Of a stretch of 64,000 bases of DNA, positions 15,937-24,096 are shown in pieces. The notes beneath the pieces were generated by a model. That model was not told where the DNA came from, searched no databases, and saw only the letters and a program-made list of their open reading frames with translations. The number at the start of each line of letters is the position of its first letter. The first letter of the stretch is position 1. The stretch is from Rhodobacter sp. (GTDB lineage Bacteria; Pseudomonadota; Alphaproteobacteria; Rhodobacterales; Rhodobacteraceae): contig JACKKE010000010.1 in assembly GCA_020637595.1 (NCBI GenBank), forward strand, positions 124,001 to 188,000, given 5' to 3'. The position numbers were made by a program, and so were the translations under genes.

Positions 15937-16891
15937 CCCAACCCCCGCCCGGCCGCCCCAGCGCCTCGAACATTTCCCGATCAGCTTCTTTGGCGTGACG
16001 ATGGGGCTTTTCGGGCTGGCGCTGGCGCTCAGGTCCGGCGGTTTTGCCACCGCAGCCCAGGGCGCCGGCTGGGTCGGACTGGCGATGATGGTGTTCCTGG
16101 GCGCGATGTTCGCGCTCAAGGCCATCCGCCATCCGGCCGCGCTCAAGGCCGAGTGGATGCACCCGGTGAGGCTGGCGTTCTTTCCGGCCACCTCGATCTC
16201 GCTGCTGTTGTTCGCGACCTTCCTGCGCGACTCGATGCCCGATGTCGCACAGGTGTTCTGGGTGATCGGCGCCGCGGCGCACGCGATCCTGACGCTGGTC
16301 GTGGTGACGGCCTGGATCTCGCACCGCGCCTTTGGTCCCGGGCAATTGTCGCCCGCCTGGTTCATCCCGGCGGTCGGCAACGTGATCGTGCCGCTGGCCG
16401 GCGTGCCGCTGGGCCATGTCGAAATCAGCTGGTTCTTCTTTTCGGTCGGCCTGATCTTCTGGATCGTGCTGCTGACCCTGGTGTTCAACAGGCTGATCTT
16501 TCACGATCCGCTGCCCGGCAAGCTGAAGCCGACTCTGGTGATCCTGATTGCACCACCCGCCGTGGCCTTTCTGGCCTGGCTGCAGCTGGCCGGCGGCCAG
16601 ATCGACGCGCCGGCGCGGATCTTTCTGAACCTCGGGTATTTCTTTACCGCGCTGGTGGCGCTGCAGGTGCCCGGCCTGCTGCGGCTGCCCTTTGCGCTGT
16701 CGTTCTGGGCACTGTCGTTCCCGCTCGCCGCGATCACCACCGCCAGTTTCAAGTTCGCGGGGCTCAGCGGTTCGGCCTTCCACCAGGGGCTGGGATATGT
16801 GCTGCTGGCGCTGCTGGTGATCACCATCGCCGCGCTGATCGTCCGCACGATCCGCGCCGCCATCGCCGGCGAGATCTGCCAGCCCGAATAA
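15923..16891 (+). CDS. SLAC1/TehA (TDT) family anion channel or exporter
   Basis: A 322-residue protein with ten predicted membrane helices, starting at a GTG inside the 3' end of the previous gene. The opening PQRLEHFPISFFGVTMGLFGLALAL and the later WFIPAVGNVIVPLAG and WFFFSVGLIFWIVLL are typical of the tellurite-resistance/dicarboxylate (TDT) family that includes TehA, plant SLAC1 and the yeast sulfite exporter Ssu1. Next to SQR, export of sulfite or another sulfur oxyanion is an attractive inference, but chloride, nitrate or malate cannot be excluded. A G/C hairpin follows the stop. Confidence 0.82.
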   Translation: MTSTDPTPARPPQRLEHFPISFFGVTMGLFGLALALRSGGFATAAQGAGWVGLAMMVFLGAMFALKAIRHPAALKAEWMHPVRLAFFPATSISLLLFATFLRDSMPDVAQVFWVIGAAAHAILTLVVVTAWISHRAFGPGQLSPAWFIPAVGNVIVPLAGVPLGHVEISWFFFSVGLIFWIVLLTLVFNRLIFHDPLPGKLKPTLVILIAPPAVAFLAWLQLAGGQIDAPARIFLNLGYFFTALVALQVPGLLRLPFALSFWALSFPLAAITTASFKFAGLSGSAFHQGLGYVLLALLVITIAALIVRTIRAAIAGEICQPE

Positions 16892-16896
16892 CCGGC

Positions 16897-16921
16897 GCGC
16901 GCCGCCTCACCCGCGGCGCGC
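16897..16921 (+). terminator. G/C-rich hairpin after the SLAC1-family gene
   Basis: GCGCGCCGC (16897-16905) and GCGGCGCGC (16913-16921) form a perfect 9-bp stem with a 7-base loop, 5 bp after the stop codon. No clear U-tract follows, so efficiency is uncertain. Confidence 0.55.
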
Positions 16922-17032
16922 GAGGCCCTGCGACTCTGTTGCACACCTGACCGGCGTCCAATGTGATGTCTGAGTTGCGGGATTATGCTAGAGCACACCC
17001 CGGAAGGCCCCTGACACGACAACGGCAGACCG

Positions 17033-17731
17033 ATGACCACACCCCGGAGCGACACCCCCGCCGATACCGACTGGATGGACCGCTTCGAAGGGCTCCAGCG
17101 CCTGCCCGAGGCGATCCGCGCCGATCTGGTCACGGGCAGCCGGATCATCTCGGTCCCGGCCGGCACGCAGGTGTTCCAGCCCGGCCAGTCTGCCGACAAC
17201 CTGCTGCTGCTGCTGGACGGCACGGTGCGGGTGCAGCAGAAATCCGAAACCGGCCGCGAGGTGTTGCTGTATCGCGTCCACGCCGGGGAAAGCTGCGTGC
17301 TGACCACCGCCTGCATGCTGGCCTTCGAGAAATACTCGGCCGATGGCATCGCGGAAACCGACGTCACCGCCGTTGCGATCCCGCGTGCGACCTTCGACGA
17401 TCTGGTAACCCGCTCGCCGGTGTTCCGCGAATTCGTGTTCACCGCCTATTCGCGCCGCATCACCGACCTGTTCACCCTGATCGACGATATCGTGTTCCAG
17501 CGGATGGATGTCCGGCTGGCCTCGCGGCTGCTGGAACTGGCCGACGACCACGACACCGTGCACGCGACCCATGCCGTGCTGGCCAGCGAACTGGGCACCG
17601 CGCGCGAGGTCATCTCGCGCACGCTGACCGATTTTCACCGCCGCGGTTGGGTGGAACAGTCGCGCGGCCAGGTGCGCCTGACCGGGCGGGCCGGGTTGGA
17701 ACGGCTGGTGCGTTCGACCGGGGATCGCTGA
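17033..17731 (+). CDS. Crp/Fnr-family regulator with a di-cysteine sensor loop
   Basis: A 232-residue regulator: cNMP-binding-type beta roll (PAGTQVFQPGQSADNLLLLLDG), central helix, and a Crp HTH at THAVLASELGTAREVISRTLTDFHRRGWV (about residues 178-207). Within the beta roll the segment GESCVLTTACML has two cysteines six positions apart. The protein lacks an Fnr [4Fe-4S] cysteine cluster, so a thiol/disulfide or persulfide switch is an inference. It is a paralogue of the regulator at 7122; together they bracket the cyd-sqr-SLAC1 block. It stands alone, with about 140 bp before it and a hairpin after it. Confidence 0.86.
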   Translation: MTTPRSDTPADTDWMDRFEGLQRLPEAIRADLVTGSRIISVPAGTQVFQPGQSADNLLLLLDGTVRVQQKSETGREVLLYRVHAGESCVLTTACMLAFEKYSADGIAETDVTAVAIPRATFDDLVTRSPVFREFVFTAYSRRITDLFTLIDDIVFQRMDVRLASRLLELADDHDTVHATHAVLASELGTAREVISRTLTDFHRRGWVEQSRGQVRLTGRAGLERLVRSTGDR

Positions 17732-17739
17732 ACAGCGCA

Positions 17740-17780
17740 GCGCGGACCCACGGTCACCCGCAGATCCGCGCCCGGGTTTT
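17740..17780 (+). terminator. Terminator between the Crp/Fnr gene and convergent tctA
   Basis: GCGCGGA (17740-17746) pairs with TCCGCGC (17765-17771), followed by CCGGGTTTT. The 18-base loop makes it a weak candidate; the T-run favours function on the plus strand. Confidence 0.4.
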
Positions 17781-17790
17781 GTGCGCGCAA

Positions 17791-19323
17791 TCAGTCGACC
17801 GTCGCGCCCTCGTCGTCGCGCCGCATCCGCGAGCGCAGCGCCTTGCCGACGATGATCGGCATCAGGAACCCGACCACCGCCACGGTCCAGAGGCCAATCG
17901 CCAAGGGCGAGCCGAGCAGCGTCCACCAGTCGCCGTTCGAGATGGTGATCGCCCGGCGCAGGTTGTTTTCCATCGTGTTGCCCAAGAGCGTGCCCAGGAT
18001 GATCGGCACCAGCGGCACGTCGAGCTTGCGCAGCACCCAGCCCAGCACCCCGAAACCGATCATCAGCAACAGGTCAAAGCTGGAGCCCGAGATCCCGTAG
18101 ATCCCGACAAAGCTGACCATCGCGACAAAGGGCATCAGGATGCGCGGCGGCACCATCAGCACCCGGGTAAAGATGCCAACCATCGGAATGTTCAGCGCCA
18201 GCAGCACGAAGTTGGCGATGAACAGCGCAGCGATCAGGCCCCAGACCACATCAGGGTTTTGCGCGAACAGCAGCGGACCGGGGGTGATGTTCAGGGACAG
18301 CAGCACCGCCAGCAGCACCGCCGTGGTGCCCGAACCCGGAACCCCCAGCGCCAGCATCGGCACCAGCGCACCGCCAGCGGCGGCGTTGTTGCCGGCCTCG
18401 GGCGCCGCGACGCCGCGCGGATCGCCGGTGCCAAAGGTGCCCTTGCGGTCGACCAGCTTCTTTTCCAGCGCATAGGACAGGAACGACCCCAGCGAGGCGC
18501 CGGCCCCCGGCAGCACGCCGGCGACAAAGCCGACCAGCGACGAGCGCAGCATGGTGGGCGCGGTTTCCTTGAGCATCTTCGCCGGCGGCGTCACGCGGCC
18601 GATCTTGATCTTTTCGCTGTCGGCGCTGGCCGCGCCGTGGCGGTTCTCCAGGAAGATGAACACCTCGGACAGAGCGAACAGGCCGACGATGGCCACCAGG
18701 AAGTCGATGCCGTCATAGAGGTGCACCTCGCCGAAGGTCAGGCGCGGCACGCCGGTCTGGGTATCGACGCCGATCACCGCCAGCCCCAGCCCCAGCATCG
18801 CCGCAAACGCCGCCTTGGCCTGGTTCGACGACGAGACCCCGCCCAGCGTGGCGAAGGCCAGCGCGAAGAGGGCGAAATACTCGGCCGGTCCGAACAGCAG
18901 CGCAAAGCGCACGAGTTGCGGCGCCAGCAGGATCAGGCCCCAGGTGGCAATGAACGCGCCAACAAAGGACGCGACGCCCGACAGGGACAGCGCCTCGCCG
19001 GCAAGGCCCTTCTTGGCCATCGGATAGCCGTCGAGGCAGGTCATCATCGCCGGTTCGTCGCCGGGGATGTTGAGCAGGATCGAGCTGATCCGCCCGCCAT
19101 ACATCGCCCCGTAATAGACCGAGGTCAGCAGGATCAGCGAGGCGGTCGGGCCCAGCCCCAGGCTGAAGGCCAGCGGAATCAGGATGGCGACGCCGTTCGA
19201 CGGGCCGAGGCCGGGCAGCGCGCCCATGATCGTGCCCAGAAAACAGCCGAGAAGCGCCAGAAGAAGGTTCTGCCAGGTCAGCGCAATGGCGAAACCGTCG
19301 GCAAGCGAGCTGAAGATATCCAT
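17791..19323 (-). CDS. tctA: Tripartite tricarboxylate transporter large permease, TctA family
   Basis: A 510-residue membrane protein with about twelve helices. The TctA signature is near the start (LLGCFLGTIMGALPGLGPSNGVAILIPL), as is the conserved ISSILLNIPGDEPAMMTCLDGYPMAKKG; a second copy of the glycine-rich motif is VAGVLPGAGASLGSFLSYALEKK, followed by GVAAPEAGNNAAAGGALVPMLALGVPGS. It is the channel-forming subunit driven by ion gradients, taking substrate from the TctC-type binding protein at 19830. Thirteen bases separate it from tctB. The substrate cannot be read from sequence; citrate and other carboxylates are known for the family. Confidence 0.94.
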   Translation of the reverse strand: MDIFSSLADGFAIALTWQNLLLALLGCFLGTIMGALPGLGPSNGVAILIPLAFSLGLGPTASLILLTSVYYGAMYGGRISSILLNIPGDEPAMMTCLDGYPMAKKGLAGEALSLSGVASFVGAFIATWGLILLAPQLVRFALLFGPAEYFALFALAFATLGGVSSSNQAKAAFAAMLGLGLAVIGVDTQTGVPRLTFGEVHLYDGIDFLVAIVGLFALSEVFIFLENRHGAASADSEKIKIGRVTPPAKMLKETAPTMLRSSLVGFVAGVLPGAGASLGSFLSYALEKKLVDRKGTFGTGDPRGVAAPEAGNNAAAGGALVPMLALGVPGSGTTAVLLAVLLSLNITPGPLLFAQNPDVVWGLIAALFIANFVLLALNIPMVGIFTRVLMVPPRILMPFVAMVSFVGIYGISGSSFDLLLMIGFGVLGWVLRKLDVPLVPIILGTLLGNTMENNLRRAITISNGDWWTLLGSPLAIGLWTVAVVGFLMPIIVGKALRSRMRRDDEGATVD

Positions 19324-19336
19324 GTCGGGTGCCTCG

Positions 19337-19768
19337 TCAGAAACCGAAGGGGCCGCGGGCCAGCGACAGGCCGAACAGCAGATGGAAGACGACGTAGATG
19401 CAGAGCGAGATACCGATGCCGATCAGCACCGACTGCAGCGCCGGGCTGCCCAGCCGCCAGCTGAGATAGGCGGCGGCCAGCGCGGTGGCGGCTACGAAAC
19501 CGACCTCGGGCAGGAATTCGGCATAGAGGATCATCACCACCACCGCCGCGCCGATCTCGACGATCCGGCCCAGCGCCGGCCATTGCGGTTCGGCGTCAGG
19601 GCGCAGCAGGATCACCAGCGACGACAGCGCCAGAATGCCGGCAACGATCAGCGGAAAGGCCTTTGGCCCGACGGTGTCCGACAGAAAGCTTTCCTGGATC
19701 TGCAAGGTTGCCCAGGCATAGAAGATTGCCAGCGCGAGGCCGACGGCCCCGAAGATGCGGTCGCTCAT
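19337..19768 (-). CDS. tctB: Tripartite tricarboxylate transporter small subunit, TctB family
   Basis: A 143-residue protein with four membrane helices. Start placed at MSDRIFGAVGLALAIFYAW because GGAGGAGAGGG precedes it at good spacing. The DTVGPKAFPLIVAGILAL segment is characteristic of TctB proteins. It forms the small membrane subunit with TctA. A strong hairpin with T-run lies between it and the upstream tctC, which should make the permease genes less expressed than the binding protein. Confidence 0.9.
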   Translation of the reverse strand: MSDRIFGAVGLALAIFYAWATLQIQESFLSDTVGPKAFPLIVAGILALSSLVILLRPDAEPQWPALGRIVEIGAAVVVMILYAEFLPEVGFVAATALAAAYLSWRLGSPALQSVLIGIGISLCIYVVFHLLFGLSLARGPFGF

Positions 19769-19785
19769 GTCCCTCTCCTCCCATG

Positions 19786-19817
19786 AAAAAAGGCCGGGCG
19801 GTGCGCGCCGCCCGGCC
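19786..19817 (-). terminator. Attenuating terminator between tctC and tctBA
   Basis: Read on the minus strand, GGCCGGGCGG, a 6-base loop and CCGCCCGGCC are followed by six T. This is a textbook intrinsic terminator immediately after tctC. Partial read-through would give much binding protein and little permease, a common arrangement in binding-protein-dependent transporters. Confidence 0.85.
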
Positions 19818-19829
19818 CGGTCGTGCCGG

Positions 19830-20819
19830 TTACTGGATGATGCCGATGTCGCGGGAAATCTGCTGGATCTGCGCAACCGAGTTCGCCACGAACTCCTGGA
19901 ACGCCGCGCCCTGCAGGTTCAGCGGCGCCAGACCGTTGTCGACCATCACCTGCTGCCATTCGGGCGTGGCATAGAGATCGCCGATCATCTGCACCCAGGC
20001 GTCATAGGCCTCGTCCGACATGTGGCCCGGAGCATAGAAGCCGCGCCAGTTCGCACCGATTGCATCGACGCCCTGCTCGCGGGCGGTCGGATACTGGGCG
20101 AAATCGCCGGCCAGACGTTCCGGCGCCAGCACCGCGATCACCCGGATATCGCCCGAATCGACAAAGCCGCGCGCCTCGCTGAGGTCGCCGGTAAAGGCCT
20201 GGACCGAGCCGGCCAGCAGCTGCGTCACCGCCTCGCCGCCGCCATCGAAGGCGATGTAGCGAACCGCCCGCACGTCGTCGATGCCAAACGCGGACGCCGC
20301 GATCAGCACCTTCAGGTGGTCCCAGCCACCGACCGCCGAACCGCCGGCCACGGCCACGGTTTCCGGGTGGTCGCGCATCTGCGTCAGCAGCTCGGGCAGG
20401 GTCTGGATCGGGCTGTTCGCGGCGACCGCGATCACGCCGTAATCCGCGCCGATCGAGGCAACCCAGCGCACCTGGTCCATCGTGTTGCCCGGGAAGGCGC
20501 CCTGCGCCAGCCGGGTCGCGGTGGCCGACGAGGCAGCGACAATCAGGTCATTGTTGTCGTTGCGCTCGTTCACCACCTGGGCAAAGGCCACGCCGCCACC
20601 GCCGCCGGCCAGGTTCGACACCTGCATCGTGGCGTGGATCATGCCCAGCTCCTGCAGCATCCGGCCCACCTGACGGCAGGTGAAGTCCCAGCCGCCGCCC
20701 GGGTTTGCCGGGGCGATGCATTCGGGGTTGGCGGGGGTAAAGCCCTGCGCCAGGGCGGGGGCGGCCACCAGGCCAAGGCCCATCGCGGTCACCGCCGCGC
20801 GGATCATCTTCATCGTCAT
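19830..20819 (-). CDS. tctC: TctC/Bug-family periplasmic substrate-binding protein
   Basis: A 329-residue precursor with a clear signal peptide (MIRAAVTAMGLGLVAAPALAQG). ATG codons at 20819 and 20813 (MKM) are both possible starts, with AGGAGAGA just upstream. Bug fold features are present: PANPGGGWDFTCRQ near residue 40, VSNLAGGGGGVAFAQV and VAVAGGSAVGGWDHLKVL. It captures a carboxylate-type ligand in the periplasm for TctAB. The gene is divergent from the TctDE-like regulators, which are presumably induced by the same ligand. The GGGWD pattern in the binding loop differs from the usual PPGGxxD of Bug proteins, so the ligand may be atypical. Confidence 0.9.
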   Translation of the reverse strand: MTMKMIRAAVTAMGLGLVAAPALAQGFTPANPECIAPANPGGGWDFTCRQVGRMLQELGMIHATMQVSNLAGGGGGVAFAQVVNERNDNNDLIVAASSATATRLAQGAFPGNTMDQVRWVASIGADYGVIAVAANSPIQTLPELLTQMRDHPETVAVAGGSAVGGWDHLKVLIAASAFGIDDVRAVRYIAFDGGGEAVTQLLAGSVQAFTGDLSEARGFVDSGDIRVIAVLAPERLAGDFAQYPTAREQGVDAIGANWRGFYAPGHMSDEAYDAWVQMIGDLYATPEWQQVMVDNGLAPLNLQGAAFQEFVANSVAQIQQISRDIGIIQ

Positions 20820-20892
20820 GAGTCTCTCCTCCTTCGCCGGTCCGGCCGATCGTTCGCGGCGCGGACTCGCCCCCGGCAGATACCCGTTGAAC

Positions 20893-20910
20893 CTGTCAGC
20901 AAACTGTCAG
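20893..20910 (+). promoter_or_regulatory. Direct repeat CTGTCAG with 11-bp period, candidate TctD operator
   Basis: CTGTCAG occurs at 20893-20899 and again at 20904-20910, exactly one helical turn apart, in the divergent gap between tctC and the response regulator. OmpR/PhoB-type regulators bind such head-to-tail repeats. The position fits control of both tctC (minus) and the regulator operon (plus). Confidence 0.65.
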
Positions 20911-20942
20911 AAACTCCCGGACAGGGGCGTGAGGGGGAGGAA

Positions 20943-21611
20943 ATGCGCGTTCTCTTGGTCGAAGACGCCCAGGATCTCGCGGATGCCACGCAGGCCCGGT
21001 TCCGGCAAAGCGGCATCGCCTGCGACCTTGCCGCGACGGTCGCGGACGCGCGCGACTACCTGTCGGTGCAACGCTATGATGCGGTGATCCTCGACATCAA
21101 CCTGCCCGACGGGACGGGCACCGAGCTGCTGCGCGACATGCGCACTCAGGGGCACAGCGCGCCGGTGATGATGCTGACCGCGCAGTTTTCCGTCGATGAC
21201 AAGCTGTCGGCGTTCAGCCTCGGCGCCGACGACTATCTGGTCAAACCCTTCGACCACCGCGAGCTGGAGGCCCGCCTGCACGTCCTGCGCCGGCGCGAGG
21301 CCCCGGACCGTTCGGGCGAGATCACGCTGGGCGCGCTGGCCTTCAATCCGACCGCCGGCACCGCCTCGGTCGGCGGGCAGCGGCTGGACCTGACGCGGCG
21401 CGAATTCTCGCTTCTGGGCACGCTGCTGCGCGGGCGCGAACAGGTGTTTTCCAAGGAACGCCTGATCGAGGATCTCTACGCCTTCGACGACGCCGATGTC
21501 GGCGTCAACGCGATCGAACTCTACGTTGCGCGACTGCGCAAGAAGCTGGCGGGCAGCGGCGTGGCGATCCGCACCCTGCGCGGCCTCGGCTATCGGCTGG
21601 ACCATGAGTGA
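20943..21611 (+). CDS. tctD: OmpR-family response regulator, TctD-like
   Basis: A 222-residue two-domain regulator. Start chosen at MRVLLVEDAQD, preceded by GAGGGGGAGGA. The receiver domain has the acidic pair (VED), phospho-Asp in DAVILDINLPDG, Thr in MMLTAQ and Lys in LVKPF. The C-terminal winged helix (about residues 125-220) ends with VNAIELYVARLRKKL and RGLGYRL. It should respond to the kinase encoded next and activate the divergent tctCBA operon, as TctD does in Salmonella. The stop overlaps the kinase start. Confidence 0.9.
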   Translation: MRVLLVEDAQDLADATQARFRQSGIACDLAATVADARDYLSVQRYDAVILDINLPDGTGTELLRDMRTQGHSAPVMMLTAQFSVDDKLSAFSLGADDYLVKPFDHRELEARLHVLRRREAPDRSGEITLGALAFNPTAGTASVGGQRLDLTRREFSLLGTLLRGREQVFSKERLIEDLYAFDDADVGVNAIELYVARLRKKLAGSGVAIRTLRGLGYRLDHE

Positions 21612-22986
21612 GGCCCCCCCGGGACGCGCCGCCTCGCTGTCGCTGACGGCGCGCCTGGCGCTGGGGATCACGGCGCTGTTGCTGGTTGGCGGCGTCACCC
21701 TGGCCATCGCTGCCTTTGCCTATGGCCGCACCGCCGCGCGCGAGGCCTTCGACCGGCTGCTGGTCGGCGCAGCGAATGACATCGCCTCGACCGTCTCGGT
21801 GGAGAACGGCCGGATCGTCGTCGACCTGCCGGTTTCGGCGTTTCAGCTTCTGGCCCTCGCCGCCGACGACCGCATCGCCTATCAGGTCCGCGACATCGAC
21901 GGCAGTGTGCTGACCGGCCACACCGACCTGCCACAACCGCCCCGTGACGCGCAGTTCTATGACGCGGACTTTCGCGGCGAGCCCGCGCGATACCTGCGTG
22001 TGACCCGCCGCTTTGCCGAGCGGGCCGTTTCGGGCGGGGTGGATGTGATCGTCGGCCAGACCCTGCGCGCACGAACCGAGCTGGCCTATGACATCACCCG
22101 CAAGGCCCTGTATGGGCTGGCGATCGGTGGCATCGCCATGCTGGCGCTGGCGGTGGTCGTCGTGCGCTCGGCCCTGCGACCACTCGACCGGCTGGCGCGG
22201 CAACTGGCCGGGCGCGATCCGCAAGACCTGACGCCCCTGCAGACCGCCGCCCCGCGCGAGGTCGAACCGCTGGTGCGCTCGGTCAACAGTTTCATGGGGC
22301 GGCTGGATCGCCAGTTCGAAACCATGCGCAACCTGATTTCCGACACCGCGCACCAGCTGCGCACCCCGGTTGCGGCGCTGCGGGCGCAGACGGACCTGGC
22401 GCTGTCCGAAACCGACCCCGCGCGGCGCGACCGCATCCTGGACCGCATCCACAAACGCAGCCTCAGCCTGGGGCGGCTCCTCGACCAGATGCTGTCGCAT
22501 GCGCTGGTGGTGCACCGCAGCGGGTCGGCCCGGCGCGAGCCGGTGGACCTGCGCGACATTGCGCTGGATATCGTCGAATCCGGCGACCATGCGGCGGTTG
22601 CGGCGGGCCGGCGCGTCAACCTGGATATCGGCACCGACCCGGTGACCGTGCTGGCCGATCCGCTGTCCCTGCGCGAAGCCGCCAGCAATCTGCTGTCCAA
22701 CGCCTTTGCCCACGGCACACCCCCGGTCACCATCGGCGCCAGCATCGAGGGCGGCGCGTATCTGCTGTGGATCCGCGATGCCGGCGACGGCCCGCCTGCC
22801 GCCCTGCGCGCGGCGATCGGCCAGCGTTTCCTGCGCAGCGCCGCGGCCTCGGGGCAGACTTCGGGGCTGGGGCTGTCGATCAGCAAATCCGTGGCCGAAG
22901 CCTATGGCGGGCAGCTGCGGCTGGAGAACCGGCCCGATGGATTCCGCGTCGCCCTGGTGCTGCCCCCCGAAGAGGGCCAGCCATGA
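21604..22986 (+). CDS. tctE: Sensor histidine kinase, TctE-like
   Basis: A 460-residue membrane kinase; start taken at MSEAPPG, overlapping the regulator stop by 8 bp. Two membrane helices (about residues 17-40 and 158-182) enclose a periplasmic region of about 115 residues. A HAMP-like linker follows, then the H-box TAHQLRTPVAALRAQ, N-box NLLSNAFAHG, the G1 box DAGDGPP and G2 GLGLSISKS. It autophosphorylates on His and passes phosphate to the TctD-like protein. The gene after it overlaps by ATGA and encodes a periplasmic binding protein, so sensing may involve that protein. Confidence 0.9.
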   Translation: MSEAPPGRAASLSLTARLALGITALLLVGGVTLAIAAFAYGRTAAREAFDRLLVGAANDIASTVSVENGRIVVDLPVSAFQLLALAADDRIAYQVRDIDGSVLTGHTDLPQPPRDAQFYDADFRGEPARYLRVTRRFAERAVSGGVDVIVGQTLRARTELAYDITRKALYGLAIGGIAMLALAVVVVRSALRPLDRLARQLAGRDPQDLTPLQTAAPREVEPLVRSVNSFMGRLDRQFETMRNLISDTAHQLRTPVAALRAQTDLALSETDPARRDRILDRIHKRSLSLGRLLDQMLSHALVVHRSGSARREPVDLRDIALDIVESGDHAAVAAGRRVNLDIGTDPVTVLADPLSLREAASNLLSNAFAHGTPPVTIGASIEGGAYLLWIRDAGDGPPAALRAAIGQRFLRSAAASGQTSGLGLSISKSVAEAYGGQLRLENRPDGFRVALVLPPEEGQP

Positions 22987-24023
22987 TCCGCGCAATCCTG
23001 CTCACCCTGCTCCTCGCCCTGCCCGCCCAGGCGCAGGAGGCCCGCGCCCGCTTCGGCGCGCCCGGCGATACCGACCCGCTGATCCTGCGCACCACCACCG
23101 ACATCGCGGTCTTTGGCCCGACCGTGCGCGCCTACCTGGACGCGCACCCTGACCTGGCGATTGTCTTCGAGCAATGGGGCTCGAACGACCTCTATGCCCT
23201 GTCGGCCGCGGAATGCGCGGCGGGCCGGCCTACGGCGGATGTGATCATTTCCTCGGCGGTGCACCAGATGATCATGCTGGTCAACGACCGCTGCGCCACC
23301 AGCTGGACCTCACCCGCCACCGAATCCCTGCCCGACGATCTGCGCTGGCGCGACGAGATCTGGGGAATCTCGCGCGAGCCGGCGGTGATCGTCTATAACC
23401 GCCGGCTGGTCCCGCCCGGGGACGTCCCGCAATCGCGCTTTGCCCTCCTCGACCTGCTGCGCCCCGAGGGGTCGCTTTATGCCGGGCTGGTGGCGACCTA
23501 TGACATCGAGGCCTCGGGGCTGGGCTATCTCTTTGCCTTCATGGACAGCCAGGAAGCCACCACCTTTGGCGCGCTGATGGAGGCCTTTGCCCGCAGCGGC
23601 GCGGTGGCGACCTGCTGCTCGGCCGAGATCATCCGTGGCGTCGCGGACGGCACCTATCGCATCGCCTACAATGTCCTCGGCTCCTATGCGGCGATTCAGG
23701 CCACGGCCAATCCCGACCTCGGCCTCGTCTATCCCAGCGACTATACGCTGGTCCTGTCACGCGCCGCGATCCTGCCGGGACGGGGCACCCCGCGCCCCGA
23801 GGCCGGGGCCTTCCTCGACTTCCTGCTGTCGCCCGAGGGGCAATCGACGATGGCGCAGATGAACCTGATCATGGGGTCGGGCGCGCTCAGCCTCGACGCC
23901 ACCGAAGACGATGCACCGGCCTCTGCCCGGCTCATCCCGCTGTCGCCCACGCTGCTGGTGCCGATGGACCGCGCCTATGAGGCGCGTTTCATCGCCCGCT
24001 GGCGTGCGGCCTTCGGCCATTGA
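22983..24023 (+). CDS. Periplasmic solute-binding protein, probable accessory sensor for the TctDE-like system
   Basis: A 346-residue secreted protein with signal peptide MIRAILLTLLLALPAQAQ. The remainder resembles the type II binding proteins of Fe/polyamine-type ABC transporters: ILRTTTDIAVFGPTVRAYLDAHPDLAIVFEQWGS, ADVIISSAVHQM, EPAVIVYNRRLVPPGD and AGAFLDFLLSPEGQ. No ABC permease or ATPase gene is nearby; instead it is translationally coupled to the kinase. This suggests that it presents a ligand to the kinase's periplasmic domain, not to a transporter. That is inference; it could also be an orphan binding protein. Confidence 0.8.
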   Translation: MIRAILLTLLLALPAQAQEARARFGAPGDTDPLILRTTTDIAVFGPTVRAYLDAHPDLAIVFEQWGSNDLYALSAAECAAGRPTADVIISSAVHQMIMLVNDRCATSWTSPATESLPDDLRWRDEIWGISREPAVIVYNRRLVPPGDVPQSRFALLDLLRPEGSLYAGLVATYDIEASGLGYLFAFMDSQEATTFGALMEAFARSGAVATCCSAEIIRGVADGTYRIAYNVLGSYAAIQATANPDLGLVYPSDYTLVLSRAAILPGRGTPRPEAGAFLDFLLSPEGQSTMAQMNLIMGSGALSLDATEDDAPASARLIPLSPTLLVPMDRAYEARFIARWRAAFGH

Positions 24024-24096
24024 GCGCCGGCTGTCCCTTGCCCTTCGTCGCCGCCTGCGCCACGCTCTGACCCGCAACTGAGCAGGGGGGCGATCC

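Noticed and set aside
16963..19464. 833-codon plus-strand frame across the Crp/Fnr gene and tctA
   Set aside because: Low-complexity Arg/Gln/His sequence; overlaps two real genes in other frames with full motif sets.
22983..24023. Binding protein of an iron ABC importer
   Set aside because: No permease or ATPase partner nearby; it is translationally coupled to a histidine kinase.
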